Below are positions 44,571 to 57,570 of a stretch of 64,000 bases of DNA, piece by piece. Made by a program: the position numbers and the translations under genes. Under the pieces are notes generated by a model. The model did not search any database. It was given only the letters and a program-made list of their open reading frames with translations, and was not told the origin of the DNA. Origin of the DNA: Aspidiotus rigidus (lineage: Eukaryota > Arthropoda > Insecta > Hemiptera > Diaspididae); assembly GCA_035079385.1 (NCBI GenBank), contig JAVHKY010000023.1, positions 3,596,001 through 3,660,000 of the forward strand, read 5' to 3'. Position 1 is the first letter of the stretch. Every line of letters begins with the position of its first letter.

Positions 44571-45330
44571 TTTCATGCCCCCCTTCTTATATTTTAGCAG
44601 TCATCTTGAAATATTCTAATCTACGCTTCTACTGGGTCAAGTGCTCGAGAGATATTACCTTACTTTTGCCCCTACTTTCATTGAAGTACATCCCTTTGGG
44701 ACGCTTCTGAGAAAGCCTATAGTGCAATTGTCTACATTCGTGGGAAAAATATTTTGAGCTATTTTCATGAGGCTCACTCGCTCCGCTCGTTCACCCCTTT
44801 CCTGGTTTAGCATAAGACTGGTATGAAATATTTTGGGCTATCGGCTTTCGCGGGGCTCACTCGCTCCGCTCCTTCGTCCCCTTCCATGGTTTAGAATAAG
44901 TCTGGTAGGAAATATTTGGGGAACAAGGGTGGTACACAGGGTTTTCCAGTAATTTCCAGGAAAATTTTCCAAGTTCCCTTTCTCTCTGCTGCTTGCCGTA
45001 TATTATACTAGGCTTATACTTGGCGTAAGCCTAATATAATAGAGCTTGTATAAACTGCTAATACTAAGCCTGTAGGATAAAAGAAGCCTGAACGTAGTAT
45101 AAAGCTAGTATAAAGGAGGCTTGGACCTAGTATAAGCCCAGTATACAATGTAAAATAGTATACCTTAGCTATGTACTAGGCTAGTATACTGTACATTAGG
45201 AGTAAGGCGTAATATACTAAGCTGGTATACTGTATATTAGGTCTGGATCTAGTATAAGTCTAGTCTAGAGCTAGTATAAAGCTAGTATACCAGTAGTTCA
45301 CTGCGTAGGTCAGAAAGTGATCTTGCACGT
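44571..45330. repeat. degenerate CTAGTATA-rich repeat
   Basis: 44700-44900 repeats GGCTCACTCGCTCCGCTC. 45000-45300 is a field of AGCCTAGTATAA and AGCTAGTATAA words with spacing of roughly 15-40 bp. Related words occur at 50525-50560 and in the palindromic block 52580-53060. Confidence 0.55.
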
Positions 45331-45779
45331 ACGCACATTCTTCCAAAATTAGGGTAGGGCTCAGAGAAAAAAATCCCAAGTCCCAAGAGTATCTACACGC
45401 ACGCACCAATTAGGCACGCAAATTTTGGAAATTAGGGTAGGGTCAGAGAAAAGACATGAAACATGTCAAAATAAGAAAGAATGAACGCTTGCCCGACGGC
45501 CAAGTTTTAGACTTAGTCAGGCAGTGGTCAGAAGAGCGAAATTCACATTTGAAAAATAACACTCCATTCGTCGACGTACTAGATATTTCTTTGTCGCTCA
45601 TCAGTGGGCTGCAGCTGATAACGCAATTCTGTAACGCCATCACGAGGAAGAAAGTTGTACGGAATACTTCGTGGTAGCAGGAAGCAGTAAGAAATTGTAT
45701 TTCGGAAAAGGAGCTGTCCAAATTTCTGAGAGGCGATGACAGGTGGCAAACTTTCGACGACTTCAAAGCCCTCAAATTC
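45331..45779 (+). other. open but unrecognised stretch upstream of R1-like relic
   Basis: A plus-strand frame at 45456-45677 reads ERLPDGQVLDLVRQWSEE and SLSLISGLQLITQFCNA before a TAG. The composition is protein-like, but I recognise no family, and its ATG lies in a repeat word (ACATGAAACATGTC). It may belong to the retroelement that follows. Confidence 0.3.
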
Positions 45780-46893
45780 AATGTCTGGACCATAGTCACC
45801 GACAGAGGAAAATTGGTGGAGAGCAGGGTAAACTGGGCTCTAAAGGAAGTGACGCGTTGGATCGAGTCGGCTGGACTCGAACTTGCAGCTGACAAGACGG
45901 AGACCATTTTATTCACGACCCGTCGGAAGTTCAGTCCACCCCCCTTTCGCCTGCAAGGGGTGGAAATAGCAACTAAGAAACGAATGGTATCTGGACATCT
46001 GATTTGACTCAACGCTGAGCTTCAGGCACCATTTCCGGATGGCAGCGGAAAAGGCGGGCCGAGTAGTTGGATACCTAAACCGCCTGATGAGGAACAAGAA
46101 CCTAGGAGGACCGAGAGAAGCAAGAAGAAGGATCATGATGAGTACCACCCTATCGATCCTCCTGTATGGTGCGCCAGTATGGGCCGACTCCATGAAGATA
46201 TCATACAGAAGGAGAGAGATGGTAAAGATCCAACGAAGAGCTCCTACCGCACTGTCTCGACGGAAGCTCTTTATGTATTAGCATATTCGTCATCAATGGA
46301 GCTCCTTGCTGTGGAGAGCGGTGGTATTCAAAGCAAAGAAGAGGACGACAACCTACCAACAAGCTTTACAGGTCAAGCAGGAGGCCAGGCGCTCCTTGTT
46401 TGTAAAGTGGAAGGCAAGAATTGCCCAGAGCGAGCTGGGTACATGGACAACCCGTGTGCTGATACGAGACCTTGATGAGTGGATGGACCGACACCATGGT
46501 CAGCTGAACTTTCACCTGACGCAGGTGTTAAGCGGCCATGGCTATTTCAACAAGTAGTACCATCACGAGAATTTAAGGAGAGTTGAGCAGACAACGAGTT
46601 CGCACCCAAGAGCGGGATGATGGACCACAACAAGGCGTGAGCGGGACAAGCTTAGTCGATCTCTTCAAGAGATCAGGGTAGATGAAGCGCTTAACCCGAG
46701 TAGCCTGGTACCCACCATGCTAGGTTCCGAAGAAGCATGGAACCAGGTGTCTGCATTTGTCGCCACCGTTATGAAAAAGAAGATGGACCAGGAATGGAAT
46801 AGGCAAATGCAGAACCACGCTATGGCCTACTCGACACCTGTGTACCATCAACATCCAGATGTGCAGGAAGAGCATGAGGAAAATCATCCCTGA
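45780..46893 (+). pseudogene. R1-clade-like non-LTR retrotransposon, 3' part of ORF2
   Basis: Pieces in shifting frames. RVNWALKEVTRWIESAGLEL then DKTETILFTTRRK (45813-46007). FDSTLSFRHHFRMAAEKAGR, RLMRNKNLGGPREARRR and SILLYGAPVWADSM (46018-46281). Then the tail WTTRVLIRDLDEWMDRHHG and LTQVLSGHGYFNK with TAG at 46555, and further MLGSEEAWNQVSAFV to a TGA at 46893. These are the RT thumb and C-terminal blocks of R1/Jockey-type elements, which insert by target-primed reverse transcription. RT active-site motifs are absent (5'-truncated), and frameshifts occur near 46000 and 46240. Confidence 0.8.
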
Positions 46894-47189
46894 AGATAGA
46901 AGAAGATGAAAAAACTTCAACAGCGATCTACAATGTTGTGTAATGTGGTGGTGGTGGAGGTGTTATTGTTGTGTGTGTGTTCTTATGCTTTTTGCGTTCC
47001 AGGGGGGCACAGCAGCTTGGCGGTTGCGAAGTAGAAGAGGGGATTCTCCACGGAGATTCTTCCTCCACTGAAGTTATACCCGAAAGGATCGATTCCGGAA
47101 ATGCATACGCAACCCACATCTACTCCATCATGGAGGACGGGCGGCGTTTGCAAATGCGACACAAGCGCGATTATTACTATGCATGTTGA
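46894..47189 (+). other. possible 3' UTR of the R1-like relic
   Basis: GT-rich (GGTGGTGGTGG, GTGTGTGTG), then a 72-codon frame (46971-47189) that resembles no protein I know. No poly(A) tail is seen. Confidence 0.3.
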
Positions 47190-48639
47190 CGATATATCAA
47201 TTTTCGTCAATCTGTTATTCGTAAATTCGAAAGAAATTTATAGGTACTTTTTCTAGTTTGATTTGTTTTTACAGATTGTTAATTTAAATTACGAATTTCC
47301 CTTTCCCAGCATTTTTTGTTGATACTTCTTCTAAGCTAATTCACTCGAAGTTATATACGATCCCGAAAATTTCGGAATTAAAATAAAGTTCTATTCGACA
47401 GTTCTCGATTTTTGTTTTTTCCGTTCAGATTACCTTTACAAGTACGAGTCTTCCTTTCCGCACCAATGAAGCACGATGCTCCACGCCTTCTTGCGTCAAT
47501 TTTTCAAGAAGCTACCATGGCTTGGCGATACTATAAATAAGGCTGTCTATCAAATACCAAATACGATCCAGTGAAGGTTATTTTGGTTCATACATTTACT
47601 GTACGAAATAATTAAATTAGGTATTCTCAACGTCTTCACAGCGAATAGAGTGCGGAGAAAGTCAGTTGATGGACCATTATTGAAATGTCAGTCCGTTTCC
47701 CACTTGTCATTTACTCGCGAATCTACCGACAACTGTTGGAAATAATTTACGCGCAAATGAACAGGAACAGGGATCGAAAAATCTGCGTACCTTCGAAAAA
47801 ACAAAGGCCACGTACGAGACATCTTTACAACCATCGTATTATGCCAATATACTTTACATTGTTTCTGTATTAAATAGAATCATGCAAAACTATACCGCGT
47901 TGATCTATCTTATAAACCCCGCGGTTACGACCAACCCTTACGCGATTCAGCGTTTCAATCTAATTTTGTAAGCGTATTTATATTGTAAACTTTAATTTGA
48001 CTTAACCTATTATGAAATATTCTGCGTTCAAAATCTCCGAAAAGTAGAACGCGCTCAAAATTATCGTTCTATGTATACGCGTGTACGATAATCATAAGAG
48101 TACTTCTCAGCTCGCCTCGAACGCTATTTTTGCTAACTTTTCAAGCGTTTCTACGATATAAATGCGGATGAGAAAATCATATATTACAGTGACAACTTAT
48201 CTTATTGCTAGACACCGCTCGTTTTTTTCTTTCATGTGTGGTCTAGTCACATTCGAGAAAAAATATAAAAATCTCGCAGTTGTTAGCGGGAATGAGATTT
48301 AAATTGCCGAGAATACAGTCCGAAGTTTCTACTTATTTTTATGCTTCAACGTTCAGACAAAAAAGGATGTTCATTGACCAGTTCCTTATCAATCTAGAGT
48401 TGAGTTTGAAACTAAAAAGTTTTCCATGATGACGGTTCTTTAGAAAATTTTTGTAAATACGAAGTTCTCAGTCTTTCCACATTTAAATTCGCTGTTTTAA
48501 AGTTGAGACTTTTTTTTTTTCAAACTCGCAGTTTAAATATAATCACTAGAGTTACCGTGCAGTAAAAACACAAAAAATGCATTTAAAACGTGCAACAAAA
48601 ATCAAGAACGTGCTAGAAAAATATAAAAATACTAGATGA
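47190..48639. other. no gene recognised
   Basis: AT-rich, with short frames only. Confidence 0.35.
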
Positions 48640-49905
48640 CCTGTGCTGCTCCGCAGCAGTACTATAATTGATGATATAATTCGACCATAACACCTGGACA
48701 GGGGGAATATATGAATATATCCACATAAGAAATGTAATTGGTGAAATTGAGTTTTAATATTTTGGGAATTTGCTTTAAGGGAGGCTAAGTTGATCAAGGA
48801 GTGATGGCGGATCGGAGGGTATAAAAAATGAACCCGACCTGTTCAGTTGAAGTCCCTGGCAAATTGAAAAAGGGAGTTCGTTTTCATTTCACAAATATCC
48901 CCTTAAGAAATATAGTGAGAAAAATCGCGTTTCGATTTTTTGAAAATTTGTGAGGGAGGCGGAGTAAATTGTTGAGTGACGGCGAATCTGTCGGTGAGAG
49001 GCATTCATTTATATATTAAAAAAAAATATACATCACACTGATCTGTTTAGCTTGTCGCTGGTAAGCTGGATAAAGTGGTTCAATTTCATCTAAAAAATAC
49101 CTATTTCCACAAGAAATGTACAGGGTAAAATCGCGTTTCAATATTCCCCAAAACTCAAGTCAGGGACGGCTCAGCCAATGGGTAATGGCTTATTTGTGGG
49201 TTAGAAGCATTCATTTAAAGAACAGATCCGCCCAATCTGTCCAGTGGAAATGTCTGGCGGATTTTATTCAGTTTTACAGAATTTTTTCAATAGATATGGA
49301 AGAAGCTCCATTGAGGAAAATTCAAGAACCAAGTGAAGCGGCTGCTGATCCTTAATGGCTCAGCTGGTATGCTAAACGAACAAATTAAAGAAACTGAAGC
49401 AAATTGGTTGAGTAGAACGGCCAGACGGACTGTCATACAGTTATTTTTGAAAGTTTTTTCAATACAACGGAAGGAAAAAAAAGGATAGAAGGTACCAATG
49501 TTCAAGTTCATGCCTCTCTCACTGCTGGATGAATCAACGTACTTACTATACCTACTGAATAGCTGCGCTTCTAGCGTTCAATCAACTGAATGTATGAAAA
49601 ATTCCCCATAAGAAATACGCGGGGAGAAAACGCAAATGCGGGTAAGTGGGGAACACCTGAAGTAAGGCACTAAGTAATGCTTGATGGCTAATCTAGAGGT
49701 CATCCTGAGGAGAATAAGAAAAAAATGAAGCAAATCGGCCCAGTAGGATGGCCTTACGAACTGTCATTGCGTTCAACCAAATGTATGAAAAATTCCCCAT
49801 AACAAATACATGGGGAGAAAATGTGGATAAGTGGGGAACATCTGAAGTGAGGCACTAAGTAATCCTTGATGGCTTATCTAGAGGTCATTCTGAAGGGAAT
49901 AAAAA
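48640..49905. repeat. degenerate tandem repeat field
   Basis: Modules beginning with an ATTCCCCATAAGAAATAC-like word recur near 48715, 48895, 49097, 49597 and 49791. The last two units are ~194 bp apart and close in sequence (GCACTAAGTAATNCTTGATG). A word pair CAAATTGG ... GACGGACTGTCAT recurs at 49400 and 55800. Confidence 0.55.
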
Positions 49906-50143
49906 AAATGAGATGCCCCGCTGTCCCGAGTCCCCTAGAACCTAAAGTTTTCCAAGTCCTAAAATCATGACGTGACGCAACTTGATAGCGCTGCAATTTC
50001 AAGAAAGCCGTCGTCTTTCCAAGTCCCCCTTCTATCATATATAGCTCGAAGGTAGGAATTTTAACAGGGAACCTGTTTTATGGGACGCTTCTTGTGAAAT
50101 TTGCCGTGCGCTGTCCGCCATGCGCCATCCAGCAAAAAACTTA
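49906..50143. repeat. dispersed repeat with 45-bp motif
   Basis: TTCCAAGTCCCCCTTCTATC, then AACAGGGAACCTGTTTTATG, then AATTTGCCGTGCGCTGTCC and CCAGCAAAAAACTTAG. The same blocks in this order recur at 52760-52850, and inverted at 53160-53230. Confidence 0.6.
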
Positions 50144-51185
50144 GAAAAAACACTCACGCAGTCGCGTGAGCAGTACACGACTTTTCTTCCCACAATACAA
50201 AAAACATTGAGAGAGTCACTCCCTCTCTTTAAATTAAATACCAATGACCTGTCAATCATGTCAAACATTTGTAGAATAAACAATAAAACTCAGTTTATAA
50301 ATTCTATCACTACGATGTCCCATCAACAGATAACAGAGTAAAAATACCTATAATCCAATAAGGAAACCTGAATTTTGTTATAATTTAGGCTAAGAGTCAT
50401 CTAAAACCTACAAAACGTCTCCAGAAAAACCACTCCCCCTCCCCCTGTCCAAACTGCTACGAGGCTATAACAGTTGTTTCTAATAAAAAAGAGCTCTACA
50501 ATCATTTTTTTCCATACCTTATTCTTAGCATATTATTAGTCTAGTATACTGTATATTAGGATGAGTGGTTCAATTCTTTATCACTTCCGATTCCTGGCAT
50601 CTCTTAAAGCTATCTCGAGCTGCTATTCCTCTCGTGCACTCATAAATTGCCTTCACGCTATCATATCACCATTTTCTATGCACACTCCACCCCAAAATTC
50701 TTCATCTGGGAATCCAGCTACAACGAGATCCCGAAAAACTAAAAAAATCGATGTCGAAACGATAGAAGCAACCAATCACCCAATAGTCAACCCCTCATTC
50801 CTTCCCTCACGCTTCAACCATTCCAAACGTATTAACAAAATACCTCACTTTTCTAGCTAGAAAATTCGGTAAAAATATATAGCACCCAAGCCCGGTTTAC
50901 TCGTTAGTCTAATCTCAAATCTCACTCAAAAAAGCCAGTCCAAATTGAAAATAATCTTTCCATCTCTTTTGACACCTCAAATCAACTATGAACCACTATT
51001 AATTATGTACCCATACATGAAAAACTGACAAATAAATCAATTATTAATTAAGAGTGAAATCACCCAGGTATAGTCTCGCATCAGCACACTTGATGAAGAT
51101 TAAAAAATTGTACTTAATCATTCAAAGTCAAGGTTTTCACTAAAATCAGTCGAATAACAAATTAAGAAAAATAAAACGTGAACCC
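50144..51185. other. unrecognised, probably older retroelement DNA
   Basis: Plus frames at 50120-50341 and 50561-50860 are open but not recognised. It may be the upstream part of the LINE that ends at 51659. Confidence 0.25.
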
Positions 51186-51628
51186 ACATTTTGGTCCTCA
51201 TCCCAACAAATTCAAGGCAAGAGGAGGTCATTTTAGCTCGGCTGCGAATAGGCCACACTCGTCTTACTCATACTTATCTTCTCACTAATCTCGCTCCTCC
51301 ATCATGCCCTCACTGTCTCCAAGAAAATTTATCAGTTGATCATTTTTTCTCATGCCCCGTCCTGCAACCCACTCGAACCTCCCTAAATATATCTTCCAAT
51401 ATCAATGCAGCACTAAACAACAACTCCGAAACCATCGACTCAACCCTAACTTATTTACGCACCACTCAATTCTACAACTTTATATAATTCACCAACAAAT
51501 TCCGTTCGATCGCCACTCAATTCCACCAATACGTACCTAATTTGACCTAATTCAAGTAATGTTCTAAAATAAGATTGTAACGCCGAGCAAATAACCCTCG
51601 TGCAGTTTATAATGCTCGTAAAATAATA

Positions 51629-51659
<31 letters not shown>
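51186..51659 (+). pseudogene. Jockey-superfamily LINE 3' end with poly(A)
   Basis: A 98-codon frame (51191-51487) holds RQEEVILARLRIGHTRLTHT, PPSCPHCLQENLSVDHFF and SCPVLQ. This is the conserved C-terminal block of Jockey-superfamily/I-type ORF2 proteins, including the CxxC ... H ... C tail motif. About 170 bp downstream the element ends in AATAATAATAA and a run of ~30 A (to 51659). Only the 3' end remains. Confidence 0.78.
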
Positions 51660-51661
<2 letters not shown>

Positions 51662-52039
51662 ATCGAGTATGACTAATAATAATGAAAAATAGCTAGAAAA
51701 ATGAACAACTCGCCATTGCCACTATCCGTTCAAAAATAAATTTAACAAAACAAATAAAATTTGACAAAACAAAATTCAACGCTCTAGGGGCTGTGGGAAG
51801 CGAGATACAAGTGTACTAAATTTGAACGAAAAGGTTTCATCGGAAATAAAATCGAATGAACCCTTGGTAAAGAATGAACAAAGAATGAACCTGTCGAATG
51901 ATGAAAGGTTCTTCACAATACACGTACTGATAACGAAAGTGGTAAACGTATAGGAAAATCCGCTTCTCCTAACGTAAGCAGCTACTCGCAGCTATTCGTA
52001 AGAAGCTACTCGTAATAGTGAAAAATTTTTCAACAAAAG
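51660..52039. other. no gene recognised
   Basis: A-rich unique-looking spacer. Confidence 0.35.
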
Positions 52040-52378
52040 TAAAAATTTCTCGAGAACTACTCATCTGATCCTCAAAAAAAATGCAGGTGCACATCTTCAG
52101 ATATACTACTACAATATGGCCAAGTTACAAAAAAATCCATCAGGTAGTTTCGGAGGAGTTCCGCGGACAAAAAGGTACTCGAAATACTGCAAAATTTCTC
52201 AACAAATTGAAAATTTCTCGAGAACTACTCATCCGATTCTCAAAAAAATTGCAGGTGCACATCTTCAGATATACTACTACAATATGGCCCAGTTACAAAA
52301 AAATCCATCGGGTAGTTTCGGAGGAGTTCCGCGGACAAAAAAATCTTATATATAAATATATATATATATATATATAAG
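52040..52378. repeat. ~166-bp tandem repeat, two units, plus TA run
   Basis: AATTTCTCGAGAACTACTCA ... GGAGTTCCGCGGACAAAAA occurs at 52044-52173 and again at 52210-52341. An (AT)n run follows at 52351-52376. Open frames through it simply follow the repeat. Confidence 0.75.
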
Positions 52379-52509
52379 GAAACCTGAATTTTTTTTTTAT
52401 GCTAGTTGTGATCTAGGACCCCTAAAACGTCGAGAAAGTTCATTGCCCACTCCCCCTGTTGACCTTGCTACGGGTGTAATACCTCACTTTTCTAGTTAGA
52501 AAAGTCGGT

Positions 52510-53280
52510 AAAACGACGGCTTCCTTAACGAAGTTAAGCGAGGAACGCCGAGAACCTGTTTTATGAGTCAAACGGGTATTGGTATTGAAAATTCAAGGAA
52601 GCCTAGACCTAGATAAAGCTAGTATAAAGAAAGCCTACACCTACTATAAGCCTAGTATAATATAGTTTGAGAGTCTAAATTTTTCTCGAATCTCCAGCTA
52701 TATATGATAGCTCGACAGTTGAAATTTTTCCAAGTCTATCTTCTATCATATATGGCTCGAGGTCGAAATTTTAACAGGGAACCTGTTTTATGGGGGGCTT
52801 TTTGAGAAATTTGCCGTGCGCCGTGCGACGTCCAGCAAAAACATGGGCGGGGGACTCGAAAAAATGTCGACTCTCGAGCCATATATGATAGGAGAGGGAC
52901 TTGTGAAAATTTCGACTCTCAAGCTATCATAATATATAGCTGGAGATTCGAGAAGAATTTAGACTCCCAAACTATATTATACTAGGCTTACAGTAAGTCT
53001 AACCTCTCTTTATACTAGCTTTATCTAGGTCTAAGCTTCCTTGAATTTTCAATACCAATTCCTATTTCACTCATAAAACAGGTTCCCTGCGTTCTTTGTA
53101 GCCGTCGTTTTTCCAACTCCCTCTCCTATTACATATGGCTCGAGAGTCGAAATTTTTCCAAGTTTTTTGCTGGACGGCGCACGGCAAATTTCGCAAAAAA
53201 CCCACCATGAAACAGGTTCCCTGTTAAAATGTCTACTCTCGAGCTATATATGATAGTTCGAGATTTGAAATTTTTCCAAG
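52510..53280. repeat. compound palindromic repeat block
   Basis: GTATTGGTATTGAAAATTCA ... AGCCTAGTATAATATAGTTT (52575-52670) is inverted at 52970-53070. The central block with AACAGGGAACCTGTTTTATG and the CCAGCAAAAA word (52760-52860) is inverted at 53150-53240. 45-bp motif units lie at each junction. The right edge hosts PLE4. Confidence 0.6.
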
Positions 53281-53290
53281 TCCCTTTCAT

Positions 53291-55370
53291 ATTAAACGAA
53301 TACGTTCCTCAAGGTGACGGCTATCCATAATAAACGCGAAAGGACGAATACTCCGAAGGGGGAGTAAACAATACAAACCACGGAAAAATATAAAACGACG
53401 AGCGCTTTCGGTTAATAAACTATCTTCAAGCCTGAAATGAAAGCAACAGACGAACAGGAAAGAGGAGTATGGTATTAAGATTGTCCAAACGAGAAATTGC
53501 GGTGTGAATCATAACCAGTTCGATCAGGCCATCTTCCGGAATGTACGAGTTGAGTACAGTGATACCGTCGATGTTGAGATGACGCATTATCCCTGCTCGA
53601 GGGCGATGCGCTCACGATAGGAATTCTCCTTGTGGAGGAGCTTTTCGGATCCATCACTGAAGCTGTGGCCACTGTTTATTAAATGATTAGCGAAAGCTGA
53701 CTCCCGTAAGTGTCCCTTCTTCCAAGACTCCAGGTGCTCAGCTACTCTAACTTTCATTTGGCGGCTGGTCTCACCAATATAAAAGCCTCCACAATCCCCA
53801 CATTCCAACTTGTAAAGACCACTCCTCTCATCAACAGGTATGAGGTCCTTTAGTCTCACAAATAACCTCTTGACTGTGATAGGGTTGTAAAACGCGGGTC
53901 TGAAGCCAAACGGGCGGAGGACCCGACCCAATTGGAGGGAGAACTTCTCCAAGAAAGGGAGAATGATCTAACGCAAACGGCGATCACGGATCGTGTCTCG
54001 GGGGAGGGAGGTGGTAGAATCAAGAAGGCTCCTCGTAACTTTCCTCCGAACTATCACGTCGACGTCGATATTGACCCCATTCACTCTGGCCAAGTGTTTT
54101 ATTGAGAGTAATTCTTTCTTGAAGGCAGACTGACTCAAAGGAATACGAGTCAGTCTGTGAACTAGGTTGTGAAAAGCAGCCATCTTATGAGCAACAGGAC
54201 CGAACGAACCACCGTGGACTAAAACATCGGTCGTAGTATCTTTCCTCTAAATTCCAAACTTATGGATACCGTCTATTATAGAGATCGATAAATCCAAAAA
54301 GTTAATGGAAAATACCCCTCTTTCCAACGTAAATTTGATGGAAGGGTACCAGGAATTGAAATACCTCAGAAACTCACCAAGGAGATCTGGGTGACCAGTC
54401 CAGGTACATAGAACGTCATCAACGTACCTGTGCTAATAGTGAATATGATTAAGTAACACCTGGTTCGAGGAAAAAAGGTCAAGTTCAAACTTAGACATGA
54501 AAACCTCGGAGATGAGAGAGCCTCAAGGTGATAAAATAGGGATCCCTACTTCATCAGGAAACTCGAAGAATTTTCCTTCAAATTTACAGTAGTTGGGGGA
54601 CCAGCAAATATTCAGGAGATTGAAAAATTCATGAAGCTCATTGTGAGGGATATTGGCTTTAACGAGAGTAGCGGTCGTTCCCGGGGGAAGACTTACATCC
54701 TTCAGGACGTCAGTTAAGGAGGCCGAATTCAAGACCGAATGAGGGGGTTCACAATCAATGCGATTTTTGAACCAATCATCCAGAAATTTGGCAAGGAGGT
54801 AGGTAGGTGAGGAGACGAAAGAAACAACGGGTCTCATCGGGGTATTGTTCTTATGCACTTTGGGCAGCCCGTAGAGGAGAGGGGTGTAGGGTTAGGAACA
54901 AGGAGGGCTTTTTTCAAAGCAGGAGTTTTGATAATAGCCTCACTCCTGTTGATGACACTCCTAACTTCTTTAATGTGCTTAGGGAAGCTGAAATCCTCGC
55001 TCTCTTCAGCACCACACTGCTGGAGGACTTCATTGACCTTGGAAAAATACGCGGATTTCTCCATCACCACAACAGCATTGCCCTTGTCAGCCTTAGTGAC
55101 GATTATATCTCCCTCTTTAAACCTTGAATCACTCCTCCCAATTTATTACTCATGCGAGGGAGGGTGTTATTGAGGACTAATTCGGCACAAACTTTTTGGG
55201 TATTAAAACCAGGACCAATTTTAACAGCGAGATCCGCAACAACATTCGCTAAGGTCTTATCTTTCTTGAGGGGAGGTAAACTAGATTTCAAACCTTTCTC
55301 AAGGAGGGCTGTTTCGTCACTATTAAACACTACCTGACTATTATTTATGAGGGGATGTTCCCTTGCTATC
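53291..55370 (-). mobile_element. PLE4: Penelope-like element inserted in minisatellite motif
   Basis: A minus-strand PLE closest to PLE1, about 2.1 kb, 3' end at the left (ATTAAACGAATACG). The flanks are 45-bp motif sequence on both sides (AAGTCCCTTTCAT at 53290 and TATCATATATCGCT from 55367), with TCAT as a possible short target duplication. 5'-truncated. Confidence 0.8.
53400..53430 (-). ncRNA. hammerhead-like motif, PLE4 3' UTR
   Basis: Minus strand: TTGAAGA, T, AGTT-TATT-AACC (first pair lost), GAA, AGCGCT, C. Core position 3 is T, as in PLE1. Probably inactive. Confidence 0.35.
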
Positions 55371-55372
55371 AT
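53475..55372 (-). pseudogene. PLE4 reverse transcriptase + GIY-YIG endonuclease, decayed
   Basis: In order along the minus strand: SLPPLKKDKTLANVV and GFNTQKVCAELV (55103-55372), KEVRSVINRSEAIIKTPAL (54834-55070), PMRPVVSFVSSPTYLLAKF and LLNICWSPNYCKFEGKFFEF (54523-54858), the RT box RYVDDVL near 54420 (just downstream of a TAG), MAAFHNLVHRL (53968-54183), then RLKDLIPVDER, GLYKLECGDCGGFYIGETSR and AEHLESWKKGHL (53587-53952). Several frameshifts and stops are present. It serves as the uninterrupted reference for the PLE2 and MULE insertion points in PLE1. The YVDD and GIY-YIG residues are preserved. Confidence 0.88.
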
Positions 55373-55787
55373 ATATCGCTAGAGGGTCGAAATTTTTCCA
55401 AGTCCCCCTCCTATCATATTATATAGCTCGAGAGTCGAAATTTTTCCAAGTCCTCCTTCCATCATATATAGCTCAGAAGTGGGAATTTGTCAAAGCCCCC
55501 CCCCCCCCCCTATCATATATAGCCGAGAGTCAACATTTTTCCAAGTCCCCCTCCTATCACATATAGCTCGGAGGTAGGAATTTTTCGATGTCCCCCTCCT
55601 ATCATATATAGCTCGAGAGTCGAAATTTTCCTAAGTCCCTCTTCTATCATATCTCAGAGGTAGAAATTTTTCCAAGTCCCCCTCCCCTCTCCGTGACGTC
55701 ATCAACCTCACTCGCGCTCGCGGACGAAAAATCCCTCGAAGTATACCCCCAACAAAAGGGATAGCGGTTTCCCCGCTAAAAATTGAA
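55371..55787. repeat. minisatellite-bearing dispersed element, diverged copy
   Basis: About seven 45-bp-type units, with a 14-base C run at 55498-55510. Then CTCGCGGACGAAAAATCCC and AGCGGTTTCCCCGCTAAAAA, the same ending as copies A and B, in diverged form. Confidence 0.65.
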
Positions 55788-57570
55788 GCAAATTGGCCCG
55801 GTAGAACGGCCTGACGGACTGTCATTCCTTTTTTTTGAAGAGTTTCTTCTAAATTTCTGATGCAATAAACAATAATGCAGACACTTCTTTGTTACAGTGT
55901 GGTGCTTCGGTAGTGTGGAGGCTGTACACCCGCCTCCTCCTATCAGGCCTGTTCATTCGCATTTGGCTGTATTATCTGCAACCGCAATACTGTTCTCAAA
56001 ACCATGTGTCATAAAAATTAGCTGCGTGCTTTCAAAAATATATCTACATTATTGCTTCACCTGTGTAACACTGTTCTCAACAATATTGTTGCTACCCGCG
56101 CGTCATGGTTACCACAATCATGTTCTGTCAATAATTTATTTACATTGCTTCACTGGTCATACTGATCTGACGAACATGCGTTTACGACAACTGATGAACA
56201 CAACGAACACTCACACATAGATACATATGCAAGTCGACTTTAGGTGTTTCAGTTATTGAAAACGTAATACAAAAACATCCTTCCTTAGTTCAATAACTTC
56301 ATTTTGTGCAAATTTCAGCACGTATTATTCGCTACAGGCTGAGAACACTGATAGACATAAAAACGCACCTTGCTCTTATAATATAAGATATAAAGTATTA
56401 ATTTTACGACCAAAAAAGATACACAAATTACCAAAATTGACCAAAAAGTGACCAGGATTGACCACAAATTGATGAAAAAGGCATAAAACGACATAACCAG
56501 ATGTTTACATGAGCTGCCATAAGCGACAAAAACAACCAGAGAAGGACCTAATTTGACCAAAAAATGACCAGACACGGCTCACGGCTGACACATGTTGAAA
56601 TTTGATCAAGTATATGGTCAAGAAATCCTTCAGGAGTATCGAATCTGTCTGTAAACGCAAAACGTGCAAGAACGTGCAACATCAAATTTCATAGGGCCAT
56701 CTATGCATGGGTCGGCCAGATTTTTAATTAGATTTAGTCTACCACTCACCAAAACACATATGCAGTATCATGGAAATCCCAACTTTAATAATTACAATTC
56801 AAGAGAAATTTGTTTCACTCATCACATGAACCTTCACAGCTCTGATCTCTTTATCAAACATTTATTATCTTTTTCGGTCAATAAACAAGGTCTCATTTGA
56901 GTATAATTAGTCGATACTGACACTGAGCAAGTATGATGTTGTTTTTAGACCCGCACCCGTTAACTAGGAGAAGGAAAGAAAATGTATTTTAAAAAAAGAC
57001 CATCTGATTGCTCAATATTTATTAGAATAATCAATGCGTTCAACTTTTTAGGTCAGCGAAGGTCGGAATCAAGAGAGGAGCCTAAGTGCAGGCCGATGTT
57101 AGGGTGTTTTATACCGTTACGAATACGCACGACATGTAATTATAATTATCTTGTTTAGAAGTGCGACTCGTGGAGAGTGGAGAAATATTCCACGTGTAGT
57201 ACTGTAGTTTCCTATGAATATTTCATCGTTTATCACGTATTTAGATTGTGGTATTTTGCCTACGTACCCAGTAAGTATTTTTCATATGCGATCGCCCTCA
57301 AAAGAACAACTATTGGTTTTCATTCTATAAAGGCCAGCAAACGCAGACAAGTCCTTGATGTCACCGTGAATTGTTGCGTGGTTGTCTAAATATAATTACG
57401 ATTATATCGAGGCGATATTTTATAAATAAATCTATCGTAATTTCTCACGCGTAGACTTGCTTGAAATTTTGGTTTTAGTGAAAAAATGCTTGACGTTTAA
57501 TTTCCCACTAAAAAGGTTCGACTTTTTTCGTTACAATTAGCCGTTAAAACGCGTTGAAGTTTAACACACT
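55788..57570. other. no gene recognised
   Basis: It starts with a word shared with 49400 (AGCAAATTGG ... GACGGACTGTCAT), then AT-rich DNA with short chance frames. Confidence 0.35.

Noticed and set aside
45000..45300. CRISPR-like or regulatory array of CTAGTATA words
   Set aside because: Spacing and sequence are too irregular, and the genome is eukaryotic. Treated as a degenerate repeat.
52081..52377. 98-codon frame with internal repeat
   Set aside because: It simply follows a two-unit DNA tandem repeat and a TA run.
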